DNA of 64,000 bases, from assembly GCA_031841125.1 (NCBI GenBank), contig CM063109.1, positions 23,159,321 to 23,223,320 on the forward strand, in the 5' to 3' direction. Below are positions 1 through 10,767 of this stretch, in pieces. Both the position numbers and the translations under genes were made by a program. Under the pieces are notes generated by a model. That model was given only the letters and a program-made list of their open reading frames with translations, did no database searches and was not told where the DNA came from. Every line of letters begins with the position of its first letter. The stretch's first letter is position 1. This DNA comes from Acanthococcus lagerstroemiae (Eukaryota; Arthropoda; Insecta; Hemiptera; Eriococcidae).

Positions 1-760
1 CAGCTTCTCAAGGTGAGTTGTTGTTCAGACGTCTACACCGCCGACTGAAAATAGACAAAGTTCTGAGAATTTTCAAGCTAATATAGTGCTGTGGAGAGGC
101 TCTTCCGAGTGGAGTGTGCTAAGCGGTAAGACGATTTGCAAACTGCCACGCGAAGGTTGCAAGGAATCCAAAAAAATTAAAATGCAAGAATCCAATTCTA
201 CTGTTAAGTGATCCTGAATCTAGAAATCCAGCCTAGTAACAAAACGATTCCGATATGAGAGTACGGCAAAGGGAATTCTTTGTATAGTTCAAGGGCAATC
301 CGAAACCACTGATCCGAATTCTTACCGAAAAACGGATTTTAGAATACAAGAAGAATCCGACTCCAGAGATTCCGATTATCGTGGGAAAGAGAATTCTAGA
401 ATAATAAACGAAGAATCTACACCAAGCAATGTTGAGTGCGGCGGAAAAACAAAATTCTAGAATCCTATATCAGTTTTGAATCGTGATATGGTCTCAAAAT
501 CCCAATATGGTTAGAAAATCCTGATACAAATTGCCCGAAAAAAAGGAAATTTCTCAATTCTTTGCAGAAAAACAGAAGGCTGCAAGTTTCTGTGAAAAGG
601 AAAACAAAATCCTATAGGATTTTAGGGGAAAATAGAGCAATACAACGAAGTCACTATAACAAGGATTCAGACACAGGCGCTGATAACGATGGCTTGAAAA
701 GCATAGCCCCCCCCCCCAAACAGAAAAACTGAATAACTGCGCGGCCTAAAGAATTTTCAG
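1..760. other. AT-rich stretch, no gene recognised
   Basis: No convincing reading frame or repeat boundary is seen. Positions 10-18 read AAG followed by GTGAGT, a good plus-strand splice-donor match, but no coding frame is visible in the few bases before it. The GAATCC/GGATTC word recurs many times between 160 and 430, suggesting an old decayed simple or dispersed repeat. An 11-nt C tract lies at 707-717. Confidence 0.5.
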
Positions 761-767
761 CTATATT

Positions 768-1130
768 TTGATACTTCTGTACGGAAGCGAAACATGGGCC
801 CTAAGAAAAAACACAAAGAGACTGAAAGCGGCAGAGATGAAATTTATGAGACAGACCGCAGGATACACGATGCTAGACAAGGAGAAAAACGACGACATAC
901 TAAAGGAGCTAGGAGTCGAGCCGATAATAAAGAGGATCAAAGACTATCGGAAAAAGTGGAGACAACACGTGAAAAGAATGCCAGAAGACCGCTCACCAAG
1001 AAAGGCACGGAACTACACACCCATAGGAAGAAGAAACAGAGGACGGCCAGAAAGGAAACTGATCGATACATCTGCGAGTGGATCCCAGGCGACAGATTCA
1101 GCTACAGACAGTCCTGTCTATGCTACATAG
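768..1130 (+). pseudogene. Non-LTR retrotransposon ORF2 C-terminal fragment
   Basis: The frame begins with LLYGSETWALRK and continues through LKAAEMKFMRQTAGYT, an ELGVEP block and a HVKRMPEDR...GRRNRGRP segment. This order is characteristic of the region after the reverse transcriptase domain in arthropod endonuclease/reverse-transcriptase non-LTR elements. In an active element the protein would make cDNA at a nicked chromosomal site. Endonuclease and polymerase domains are absent upstream, so this is a 5'-truncated dead copy. The last 20-30 codons before the stop no longer resemble the family and are probably out-of-frame 3' sequence ending in a GATGATGATG stretch near 1135. Family assignment is by recalled motif only; clade (RTE-like or CR1-like) is uncertain. 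Confidence 0.8.
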
Positions 1131-1139
1131 TTCGATGAT

Positions 1140-3120
1140 GATGCTGATTTTGATACTTGTCAGCACACCTCTGAACCCCCCTCCCGCACTCTAGGTCAGC
1201 TGTTGGCGCTTACGGATTGAGAATCAAGGCATCTGAATCCAGACAGCTTAATAACAAGGAAGGGCACTTAAAAGTATCTGCATGCGTTTGAAAAATCAGA
1301 ATGGATCGTGCGGTGATCTCGATTAATGTTAACCCGTTTCGGCAAGGTCTGAGCAAATGGTGGACTTAGCCGGGCATCCAGGGGACATTCGCTGAGGGCA
1401 CCACTGAGGAAACATGAGCTTTATCTGTACAAGCCCGGATCAACATTTTCTTCACCTATTTGTACGCATAATACAAATAGATTCGTCTAAATCATCCAAA
1501 CTTTTTTCCGTTTTTTCGGAGGGCGAAGCGGTGGCCCAACTACGGGATTATACCAGAAACATACGACCTTTTTATGTACATACAAGAGACTTAGCAAAAT
1601 CATGTGACCTTTCTCATGGAGGTTAAGCCAAAAACAAGCGACCAGGGGAGCTTACTCGTGGTAAACCTGTTTGATCTATTTTTGCACACAAAATGATTAA
1701 TGAAATCTTCAGACCATTTTTAATGACAGTATCACATATGTACGGATATTTTCTTTTCTTCGCAAAAAAGGACTGAGTAGCAAAATCGTCGACAGTCGAT
1801 ATTAGCTTAACCCACGGCAAAAACGAAAATATATACAAAATGCAAGCAAGCTTCAGCAGTTAACAATTACGACTTCCGTTGCCGTACTGCGTACGTAGAT
1901 AACTTACAACAAAATGTAAATATCGGAATCAAAAAAAAACCTAAAGGATGTTTTTGGTTTTCGATGTCAGTACATACACACACGCACGCACACAGTTTTA
2001 CGAACTGCCCCATTTTTTTACTTCAATTGAGAAGTTTAACTATCATGGGACAAAACTGGATTCTTAATTGAGAAGATCTAGTTTCTTTTCTAGTGAAAAA
2101 TGCACCCCCCCCCCCCGAAAAAAGGAGCTACTTCAAAAACTGCAACAAGTTATTTTCCAGGCCTCAAAAAGAGGAACGAAATTTATCTGAGACAGTGTTT
2201 TCTTTTTCTCCGAGGAAAGCAACAAGCTTTTTCTTCGTTTCTTCATTTTGATAATTTATCTCATCGGAATCTGTACGAGCCAAAAAATCCTATTCATGCT
2301 TTAAATGAGCCAAATTCACTCAACTTGAAAAACCGAACAAACCATTAACCACATTTTTCACACAAGAGGAGAATTTTACAAAGCAAATAACTGACAAAGT
2401 TACATAATGAATATGACACATGGTCTTTTCCTAGAAGCAAGAGAACCTTCTCGGTCTATCATTCTGTAAACTTTAAGATGTTCTCTGCGGGAGGAGAAAC
2501 GTATCGGTACTTCGCTCTACTCGATGTAAGGAATTCGAGGAAAAGAAGAAAATTTTCGTTCTTTGATAAGGGAGAAAGATATCATACATTCGGCTTTTTG
2601 AAAGAACATCGCTCCTTCCTTCTCGAAAAAAAAAACAGTTTCTCTTCCACAAGGAAGGACCGAAGTTTCTTTCATTCGGGAAAGGGAAATACCTAATTTC
2701 ACCAATTCTGAATTCTCAAATAGAAAGATATCGAACACCAAATATCGAAGTACTCGTTTCTAGGACCGCCAATTTCAGATATGCCATCAGAATTTTGATC
2801 AGGCTCCAAATTCAGGAACTAAAGTCCAAATTTCAGACGCAAGAATAGTCAAAATAATTTCGCTTTAGAAATTAAATAAATTGCCGATTTCCCTTCCTTT
2901 CGAAAGGGGACGGAGAGGAAGAGTCACCGATTTCAAATAATGCATCAGATTTTTGAGCTAGGCCTCAATTTGGACCACAAGTTCCACAGCTCCCCAAAAT
3001 TAAGAAATTAACAAACGTCGTCAATGTGGGCGCCTACATTCCAAATATTCATCTTAAAAGAGGGGGGATCAATTTCACTTGGCGAGGAAAAATGTAAACG
3101 AGTTATCGACAGTCAATTTT
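1140..3120. other. Intergenic or intronic sequence without recognised gene
   Basis: Only short unconvincing open frames are present. A CA-rich stretch occurs near 1975-1995 and a 12-nt C tract at 2105-2116. Purine- and T-rich low-complexity segments around 2480-2700 generate spurious open frames on both strands. No terminal repeats were recognised. Confidence 0.5.
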
Positions 3121-3127
3121 GCTCACA

Positions 3128-3535
3128 CAGGGTGTCTACCGGGTCCAAATTTTCCAATTCCTTGACTTTTCCTTGACCTTTTCTCACTTTTTTCATAACC
3201 GTTTTTTTACACGCATACAAATATAATCTTATTCGTAGAACCTTAGCAAGGTGGGGGGGGGGGAAGGCTCACAATAAATGGAAATACTAAAAAATACTAT
3301 GAAAAAGGATATTATGTAATTATCTGAAAACATTTACGTTATTTTAAATTTACTTGTAATTTTAAAAAAAAATCCGTGATAATAATTTCGAGAAAATTTA
3401 AATGAAAAATTTATGACTTTTCATGACCAATATCCAAAGTACTTGACTTTTCCTTTACTTCCTCGAGTTTCTTTGACCACTCTCCAAAATACTTGACTTT
3501 TCCTCGACTTCCTTGATCGGTAGACAGACACCCTG
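3128..3535. mobile_element. CAGGGTGTCTACC-ended nonautonomous element, copy 1
   Basis: The 408-bp block begins CAGGGTGTCTACC and ends with the inverted counterpart GATCGGTAGACAGACACCCTG, its terminal inverted repeats. Flanks are TCACA at 3123-3127 and TTACA at 3536-3540, four matches in five, suggesting a 5-bp target duplication. Near both ends it repeats words like CTTGACTTTTCC. Copy 2 at 34062-34409 is closely similar over nearly its whole length, including the internal poly-G tract (3253-3263 here). It has no coding capacity, so it would depend on a transposase supplied elsewhere. The superfamily is not established. Confidence 0.75.
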
Positions 3536-4375
3536 TTACACAGCCATACTCGTACAGAGTGTTTCACGAATTAGCCCCCCACCACTAGTTTTTCATCACA
3601 ACGTCAGATCTTTTCAGAACACAAATGAATCTTCAAGAAATACAACGAGAAACACAAAAATCATAACATGAAAGACGAATTACGGTAAATACTAAAAAAA
3701 AAAAAAAAAAAAAAAAAAGTGATAATAAATCACGAACATTGCAACTAACCTAGGCTACTTTTGGATACAAAACAAAACAAATCAAGACAAAATAAATGAA
3801 TAAATAAAAATAAAGATCAATAAGACAAAATCAAGACCAGTTATTCAGGCACGAAGTTATTATTTAACGCACTACCGTACTGATTGTCGAGCCAAATGAC
3901 GTATTTACGGGGAACTGAGTATGCAATTTCACACGCATAGAAATGAAGATGAATAATACAAGGTGTGAAAGGATGATCCCACCATCTTCCTTTCAGAACA
4001 CGAAGTGGGTTCGACGCAGGGTAAACGGGGAAACTCCAAGTAAAACAGGCTAATTTCTATTCGGGTGGAAAAATTTCATCTAAAAAAAACAGGCCTATTC
4101 CACCAGCCCCTCTCCAAGTATTGAATTTCACCTTCGAACACATCTCAATCGTCTGTATTTCTTTCGTACAGGTTTGTACAGCACATTCCCTCGTGAACAG
4201 ACCAACCCCTGCTCATCTACAGCCGAGGGTCAATCCGGTGACTGGGGAAACGACAGCCTCCAGCAGATGGGATTTTGATCCGGTACTAGGGACATTCGTT
4301 TGTACTTCGTGAGTACACGTTTGTACAGCATATGTCTCCGTTCGTACACCAACCCAGGGCAGTTGTAATTTACAC
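3536..4375. other. No gene; poly-A tract
   Basis: This stretch holds a 25-nt A run at 3694-3718 and the related AATAAATGAATAAATAAA low-complexity segment near 3790. The A run could be a retroposon tail, but no SINE or LINE body is recognisable before it. From 4140 to 4340 the word GTACA recurs, of unknown origin. Confidence 0.4.
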
Positions 4376-5500
4376 AGATTTTCGAAGGCTTTTGATACAG
4401 TTAGTCATAAAATTTTACTAGCGAAGTTACATAATGTTGGTTTTTCAGAGGACCTGATTAATCTATTTCACTCATATTTAGATAATAGAATGCAATTTGT
4501 TAAGTACAGGGGGTGGTTTCTACATACTGCAAGAGTATATCAGGCGTTCCTTAGGGATCTGTTTTGGGACCATTTCTATTCTTGATATTTATCAATGACA
4601 TAGCAGAAAAGATTCTATATTCGAATGTTTCACTATATGCAGATGATATGAAGTCGTATAAAATGATAGCTTCTGAAGACAATTATACCAAGCTACAGAA
4701 TGACCTTGACTTGATAACTCAGTGAAGCGACAATAACTTATTACCTTTCAATATTGGTAAACGTGAAAAAATAAGTTTTACAAGACGAAGAAGACCTATC
4801 TCATTCAATCATAAAATTAAAATGTACCATTTCGAAGCGTGAATTTTGTGAACGATTCGGGAGTTACTCTGGACTTAAAACTATTGTTCAACATGCATAT
4901 TGAGCACATATCCTTGAAATGTAAGAGAATAGTTGGTTTTATAAAAAGAAATGGAAAAGACTATACAAATTTTGAAACTGAAAATATTGGTATACGATAC
5001 GACATTTGTTAGATCAATTTTGGAATTCTCTGCCATTATTCGGGACCCTAAAACTCAAAAAAGTATTACTGAAATTGAAAAAACTCAAAAAAGTTCTTTT
5101 AAATATCTACACTATAAAGTTTTCATGTACTGTCCTCCTGATATCACTTATAATGAGCTTCTGGCTGGGTTTGAGATTTTGAGCCAAAAAAATTAAAGAA
5201 ATTTGGTAAAACTAATCCATATTTCTAAGGGATATTCTTAACAATAGAATATCATGTCCCACGATTTTGGCAAGTGTTCGGTATAGGGTTCCTTCCTTTA
5301 ATGGAAGAAATTCAGAATTATTTGATACGGGAAGGGGGGGGGGAATTTCATCATCAGTGATCCAAGAAACCCTTGCCCTGTATAATAATGTTAGTCGTAG
5401 TGACCCTACAACTGACTTATTTTACATATCTGGAAGCCAGTACATCGGCTCTGTCAGCAGGGTACTGCAACAGATGTAGGATGGAGGTCCGTTTCCCTTG
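4376..5500 (+). pseudogene. Jockey-like non-LTR reverse transcriptase remnant
   Basis: Reverse transcriptase blocks follow in order: FSKAFDTVSH (about 4378-4408), a LFHSYLDNR block, SGVPQGSVLGPFL spread over two frames (about 4535-4580), and the catalytic YADD at 4636-4647. A thumb/C-terminal region with LKILVYDT, FVRSILEFSAIIRDP and a FKYLHYK block follows (about 4975-5125). The family reverse-transcribes its own RNA at the insertion site. Several frameshifts and stops interrupt it, and the 5' part with the endonuclease is missing. The 3' side continues with TAA/ATAA-rich sequence to about 5775, probably its tail. Motif order and YADD make a jockey or CR1-type element likely; the exact clade is uncertain. 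Confidence 0.85.
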
Positions 5501-5775
5501 TGGTGCTCCCATGCGCATTTAAGGTTATCTGGTATACTCGTACACCTCTTGGCAATTATACCCATCAGTTTCTAAGCCCCTCGGTGATGACCTTAGACCC
5601 TCACTGCAGCCGATTCAATATGTCTGTTCCGATGTCAACCACTCCCCCTCTACAGTTTAGTTTTAGGTTTTATTATCCCCCCCCCCCATTCTGTACTGTC
5701 CCACGCCATTATTGGGACCTTCGGGAACCTATCGAGGGGGACACAAATAATAATTATTCATAAATAAATAGAGGA

Positions 5776-7060
5776 ACTGAATGCCGAATTCCTACATTGA
5801 CTCCACATTCTTCTCCGGCTCTAGACCTGAACCTGGCGACAAACAAACATTTGCCGCGATCTGAACAGCCGGACACACGGCGACACAGTCCAGCGAACAA
5901 AAACGAATATTGACTGCTACGACCGCAAACTGGAGTTAGAATACAAGTAAGCCAACCGTACTAGACTTGCGGTAAATGCCGCATTCGTGCTTCTGAATAA
6001 AATATCGACTAAACGTGAAATTAACAACAAAAAGTAAAAACGAACAGGTGCGGTCGCACATCGAGTTACCCGACACACGCAGCCCCTTCTCTCCCTCCAC
6101 CTACATATCCTGAAAATATGACGACTAACTCTTCCACGCTATCATTTCCGAAAACCAAAGCAAACGTAGATACGGTAATCGGAAAAACCGGCCGACCATT
6201 CCGTTTGATGTAAGGCGGAATTCTACTTCGAGTTCGCCTCTCTGACCACCGCCGCTGTCGGGGAGCCACCCCGCCATTTACAAATTACTATTAAAAGCGT
6301 GTTTTACGCGGGCAAAACCGCCGCCGAAGCCATTTCGTAAAACCACCGACAGGCGAAGATTTCCCGGCCGAAGAGTTACGGGCAGGCGAGCGGTTTGGGC
6401 CCCGGCTCCTGAAAAATGATACGCGGGCCGACTTCGCACAGGTCGTAGCCGGGGCGCGGTGCGAGGGCCGCGGCAAACGAGTTAGAAATTACGTTACATT
6501 ACAAACAGCACACAGCTAATAGTTTAGTTTAGTTAATAATATAACAAACCGCTGAAACAATACAGACAGTAACGTAATTAAGTAAACTTTTACCCAAGTT
6601 AAGCGAAAGCGCCGCCGCGGCATCAGCGTCGGTTTTAGCCCGAACGAAAGTTTTGTTTGCCCGCGTCCCAAGTTCTACGCTCGCCCTGCCCGCGCCGAGT
6701 AATACAAATTACTGGATATAGTTGAAAGGAAAGTCGACAGATATGAAGTTTATAAGCTTTCGAAATGGTACAAATGCGCGACCGAACTTGATTGATCGTC
6801 TCGTAAATACGATACCTTTGCGCGTCGTCGCCCGTTTCCAACGCACACAACGCCCCCCCCCCCCACACACTCATAGACAATTCGCACTTACGTACGCGTG
6901 TGTGTATCTTCCCCTAACCGTTGTCGGATGACGCCCGATCGTCTATCGGCACAGCATCGGATGTCCCTGTCCCACCCTCGCCTTCGTTTTTTGAAGATTA
7001 ATCAACGCCATTTCGAAGACGACAGATCATCTTGAATTGCATATCGCCGGTTATCGCAAC
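5776..7060. other. CpG-rich unique block, possible promoter or exon region
   Basis: From about 6060 to 6700 GC and CpG content rise sharply against the AT-rich surroundings, with many CCG, GCG and CGG words and few obvious transposon features. Short open frames exist on both strands but none is recognisable or clearly preferred by codon pattern. In an arthropod such a block may be a promoter, 5' UTR or conserved element. No TATA/initiator pair could be fixed. A 12-nt C tract lies at 6853-6864. Confidence 0.3.
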
Positions 7061-7061
7061 A

Positions 7062-7112
7062 ATGATTCGCACTTACCTGCAACAAAAAGAGAAAAAATGA
7101 TTTGTATTAGTG
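7062..7112 (-). promoter_or_regulatory. Putative recursive splice site (ratchet point) 1
   Basis: Read on the minus strand, a CTAAT branch-point match (in ACTAATAC) is followed about 33 nt later by a T-rich tract ending TTTTTGTTGCAG, and directly by GTAAGT. The junction lies between 7077 and 7076. A strong acceptor abutting a perfect donor with no exon between them is the recursive splice site layout known from long insect introns, where the intron is removed in steps. The motif is seen; the function is inferred. It implies a minus-strand transcript across this point. It could instead be an ordinary acceptor of an exon that happens to begin GTAAGT. Confidence 0.45.
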
Positions 7113-7624
7113 GGTTGGTATTTGCTATTTTCGCTTGTACGTGTATCGAGTATTTCGCTGTAAATGGTCTTACCGCCCTTTTTTTCGGAATAAGTGGTCA
7201 GGTAGACACAAAAGCGCGCAACCACGACGAGAGTTCGTATGATTTCTCAAGGGGGCCAATAAAATCTCACTAGCCTAATTCTGGTTTGAGCGGACCCACC
7301 AGCTCCGAAAGTGCTTCGCTCCGGTCCCGCACACCAACGACAACCATGTATTTACTTTTCTCGGCTTCAAGCGCCCGGAGCTACGCGTCTTACGTTCAGT
7401 CAGCCTAGCTTGGACTCGGAAGTTTACCAATTAGGGTATCCCGTATTTTACAAGTTTTCGCCAATCGAATAAGCGCGCACTGAAATTTGTTCCACAATCT
7501 AGAAATTCGCCATAAAAAATTTGAACTCAATCTGAGGTTATTAATCCGTGCCGCCTTGACCTTCAAGTTATGTGTAATACTGAGATTTTACAAACAAAAA
7601 CAAAAAAAAATCGCAAATATTTTG
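7113..7624. other. No gene recognised
   Basis: Moderately GC-rich unique-looking DNA without a convincing frame. It precedes the repeat block that starts near 7625. Confidence 0.4.
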
Positions 7625-7995
7625 GAACATATCAACTTTAGGACCAAACTGCATATGACATAAAATGTACCTTGTTAAATTTCCTATAAAAAATATTTCA
7701 TACAACTTTTCTCTAGAACGCATATTTACCAAGATAATCGCAAAAATGTGTGGAAGTTTCGAGGAACGTGGTGGCTTTTGTTATTTTTTCTTTCATAACC
7801 GATCTTTACTAACTAAATCGCAGTTATCTAAAAAAATATCAACCTTAGGACCAAAATGCAAATAACATAAAATCTTCCTCGTTAAATTTTCTATAAAACG
7901 ATCGTATTACAAATTTTCTTTAGAAAACATATTTATCGAGATAATCGCAAAAATGTGTGGAATTTTCTAAAAACATAGGTTTTTTTTTCTATTAC
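7625..7995. repeat. Two-unit tandem repeat, about 209 bp period
   Basis: The ATATCAACYTTAGGACCAAA word at about 7627 recurs at about 7837. Each is followed by the same order of segments: ACATAAAAT, TTAAATTT, a TTTCTYTAGAA block and AGATAATCGCAAAAATGTG. The second unit lies inside the left arm of the large inverted repeat, whereas the first lies mostly outside it, so the tandem duplication and the inversion are separate events. Confidence 0.7.
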
Positions 7996-9444
7996 GAGTA
8001 TTTTACGGCTGAAATACCAATTAATGTCGGATAATGCATACTACAAAATAACTTTAGTCTGTATCTACTGGGGTAAGCGCCCCAGTTTGCACCTCCCCCC
8101 ACCGGGCTACGCCCATGACAGTTCGTTGGGTACCTACTATATAGTAGACCTTGGATTATGTGTGTATAATATCAACAATAGTCATTATTGCACATAAGAT
8201 ATAACATTGTGCTATTAAGGAACAGTCACATGTTCTCAGAATTCAGTGTCATTTCCTACGGGCAAATCGCTGTTTCCTATTGTTGATTGTACATCTCAAG
8301 TCCACCATGTCAAGTCTTCAACGTAATCTTAGAAAGCTCAAAACTCAATATAAACATTATAATTAGTTATGGCTCATGGATACCAAATTAACTTTTCAAT
8401 GTTAGGCTCTTTCGCAAATTTCTTATCACGAGGGTCAGACCAAAAGTCCTACCTCTTGCAAATACAAGCTTTTAACAATCGCAAACACTTCTACATGTGT
8501 CCATCTTCACCAATTTAACGATAGGATGAAGAAAAACATGTGCAGAAGTAGTTACGTTGCTCGTGCAAGTAGAAAACATAAGTACTAAGTTTATTATAGT
8601 GTCATTAGCGAAAACGAAAACTTTTTCAAGTAATGATGTTTTCAACTTGCACGAGCAACGTAACTACTTCTGCACATGTTCTTTTTTTCCATCTCATCGT
8701 TCAAGGGATGAAGATGGACACATGCAGCAGTGTTTGCGATTGTTAAAAGCTTGTATTTGCAAAGAGGTAGGACTGTTGGTCTGACCCTAGTCATAAAAAA
8801 GTTGAGGAAGAGCCTAAAATTGAAACGTTAACCAGGTATCTCCATGAGCTATAACTAATTCCGAATTCAATGATTGAAGAAAACCAAACTTCGCGATCTA
8901 AGGTTAACAAACTGTTTATAGCATTCTAAGATTTCGTTGAAGACTAGGTATGGTGGACTCGAGTATATCAGTAATATGAAACAGCGATTTACCCATAAGA
9001 AATGACCCTGAATTCTGAGAACACGTGACTGTTCCTTAACAGCAAAACGTTATAACTTATGCGCAAATTGTGGACTATTGTTGATATATCCGAGATCTAT
9101 TCTATAGCGGGTACCCAACAAAAACTGTCATGGGCGTAGCCAGGTGGAGGGAGAGGGCAAACTGGGGCGCTTGCCCTACGAGACAGAGACTGAAGTTATA
9201 GATATTTCAGCCGTAAAATAATAAAAGAACCCATGTTTTTAAATCCCACGCATTTTTGCGATTATCTCCACAAATATGTATTCTAAAGAAAAGTTGTATA
9301 ATCATTTTTACAGAAAATTTAACGAAGAACATTTTTTGTTACTTGCATTTTGGCCCTAAAGTGAATATCTTTTTAGATAACTGCGATTTAGCAAGTGAAG
9401 ATCAGTTATGAAAGAAAAAATAATAAAAGCAACGTTCCGCTTTC
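7761..9444. repeat. Long inverted repeat with ~0.8-kb arms and a ~54-nt loop
   Basis: The left arm (about 7761-8580) is matched in reverse complement by the right arm (about 8635-9444), by eye roughly 80-85% identical along its length. Easily seen pairs are the GTTACGTTGCTCGTGCAAGT segment near 8550 with its complement near 8645, the AGTGTTTGCGATTGTTAAAAG segment, and the GGCTACGCCCATGACAGT segment at about 8105 with its complement at about 9125. The sequence between 8581 and 8634 is unpaired. The arms contain no recognised gene. It may be a foldback transposon or an inverted duplication. If transcribed it would form a very long double-stranded RNA. Confidence 0.85.
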
Positions 9445-9635
9445 AGGGGGAGGGGTGGTCATGGTTGTGAGAGCTCCTGGTTGGATATCCAGGGATCTTC
9501 GAGGGAGTTGGAGGACCATAGTGAGGACAGGGGCCGTGAAGTGAGATAAAGCACAGGGAGTATTGGTGGGTGAGGGTCCTGGAGGAGCAGTAAAACTTTG
9601 GTAGATAAAGGCCCGGGTGTGTAAGAGGTACTCAC

Positions 9636-9830
9636 GGTGGAGGAGGCAGCTCCTGAAGGGGAGGAAAACGACGGCGGCGGCGGGGACTGTAGAGGAAGAT
9701 AAAAATCCTGATGGAGGAGGAAGTCCATGGTGAGAGAGGCTGCCGGGAAGGCAAATGAAGGCAGTGGTGTGGAAGGTTCCGGTCCCGGGGAGGGGGTCTT
9801 GAGGGAAAGGGTTTCTTTCGTCTCCTGCAT
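9636..9830 (-). CDS. Candidate minus-strand exon, Pro/Ser-rich
   Basis: A minus-strand ATG at 9828-9830 opens a frame of about 65 codons rich in Pro, Ser and Leu, with repeated proline runs and many codons ending in C or G. It reaches a good donor, ACC followed by GTGAGTACC, at 9636/9635. Beyond the donor the frame stays open to 9459 but turns into low-complexity Leu/Ser-rich sequence, as expected of read-through into an intron. The local GC is well above background. No acceptor with a clear pyrimidine tract is seen upstream, so this could be a first coding exon. No homology is recognised; a chance open frame in a GC-rich patch remains possible. Confidence 0.25.
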
Positions 9831-9965
9831 ACCTGTACTTTCTGCATGTAATCTCTTCTAGAACACGCTCTTCTTCTTATTCTCATGACTCGCTCTCCTT
9901 TTTCTCCCTCGATCGGCCAGGCAGGACATTCGATTAGTTTAATTACAGTTGATATGTTTCAGCAC

Positions 9966-10544
9966 TCATATTAAAACTGACTTCTGCAACCGATCGTCCA
10001 ATACACGCGTTTTCTCTACAAACTCTCTCGTTTCTGTGATTTCGAGCGCCCTCGCTCCGGCCGGGACCAAAACACCTCTCTCGTACAATTTCCGAAAAAC
10101 CCGCAAACACGCAGGAGCATCTAAGGCAAACGATGGCAGCGCTCTACGTGTAAGAATGTATCTTTGATCGTTATCCAAACATACCGCATCGCTAGCCGAA
10201 AAAAAAAGCGCTTTTGCATCGCCGGAACGCACGGCAGGATTATGAAGGAAAGAAAGCGCGAATGCGTTCAACAAGTAACATAGATGTAGCCGCAACAAGT
10301 ACGCAACAAGCGAACGCAACATACCCGAATTGATCAATAAAGATAGCTTGTTGATAAGTTTCTCCGTTCTAAGCAACAATTCTTTTAAAAGGGGAGTCAC
10401 GAAACGTGAAATGTCATTATTTGCGGAAGAGAGTCGCACGTACCCGAAAAGCCAGTCGAGTATGAAATCGCTGCCGCGAGTCAGGTCGATTCTCGAACGT
10501 CGACTACTGGCGTATTTAAATGACAGCGCAATTGTTACCTCGGA
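9966..10544 (-). CDS. Hypothetical minus-strand open frame, 192 codons
   Basis: The frame is open from the stop at 10545-10547 to a TGA at 9966-9968. It lacks an ATG near its beginning, so if real it is entered by splicing. The early part reads as plausible globular protein (LDWLFGYVRLSSANND, then KELLLRTEKLINKLSLL), followed by a Leu-rich hydrophobic segment and a basic C-terminal part. No domain is recognised. About 190 stop-free codons are unusual at this base composition but not beyond chance within 64 kb. It overlaps shorter plus-strand frames that look less protein-like. Confidence 0.3.
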   Translation of the reverse strand, partial: SEVTIALSFKYASSRRSRIDLTRGSDFILDWLFGYVRLSSANNDISRFVTPLLKELLLRTEKLINKLSLLINSGMLRSLVAYLLRLHLCYLLNAFALSFLHNPAVRSGDAKALFFSASDAVCLDNDQRYILTRRALPSFALDAPACLRVFRKLYERGVLVPAGARALEITETREFVEKTRVLDDRLQKSVLI

Positions 10545-10767
10545 TTAGAAAAAGAAAAAAACACGCGCCTTTCCTTTTTTGAGGGGAGTGGGAGGGGGGG
10601 GGAAGACAGGGACGGCTTTCTTTTACAAACGCGCGAAGCGACCGCGGTTATCGACATTCGGCGTGCCAACGCCGTTGAGGTTAAATAATTGTTGGAAACT
10701 TTTTTTTTCTTCAAAGGGTGTGTTTTAGTACAGCGACACCGACTACTTTCGGATAATCAAGTTTCGT

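Noticed and set aside
3694..3718. 25-nt A run as a retroposon tail
   Set aside because: No LINE or SINE body or target duplication is recognisable immediately before it.
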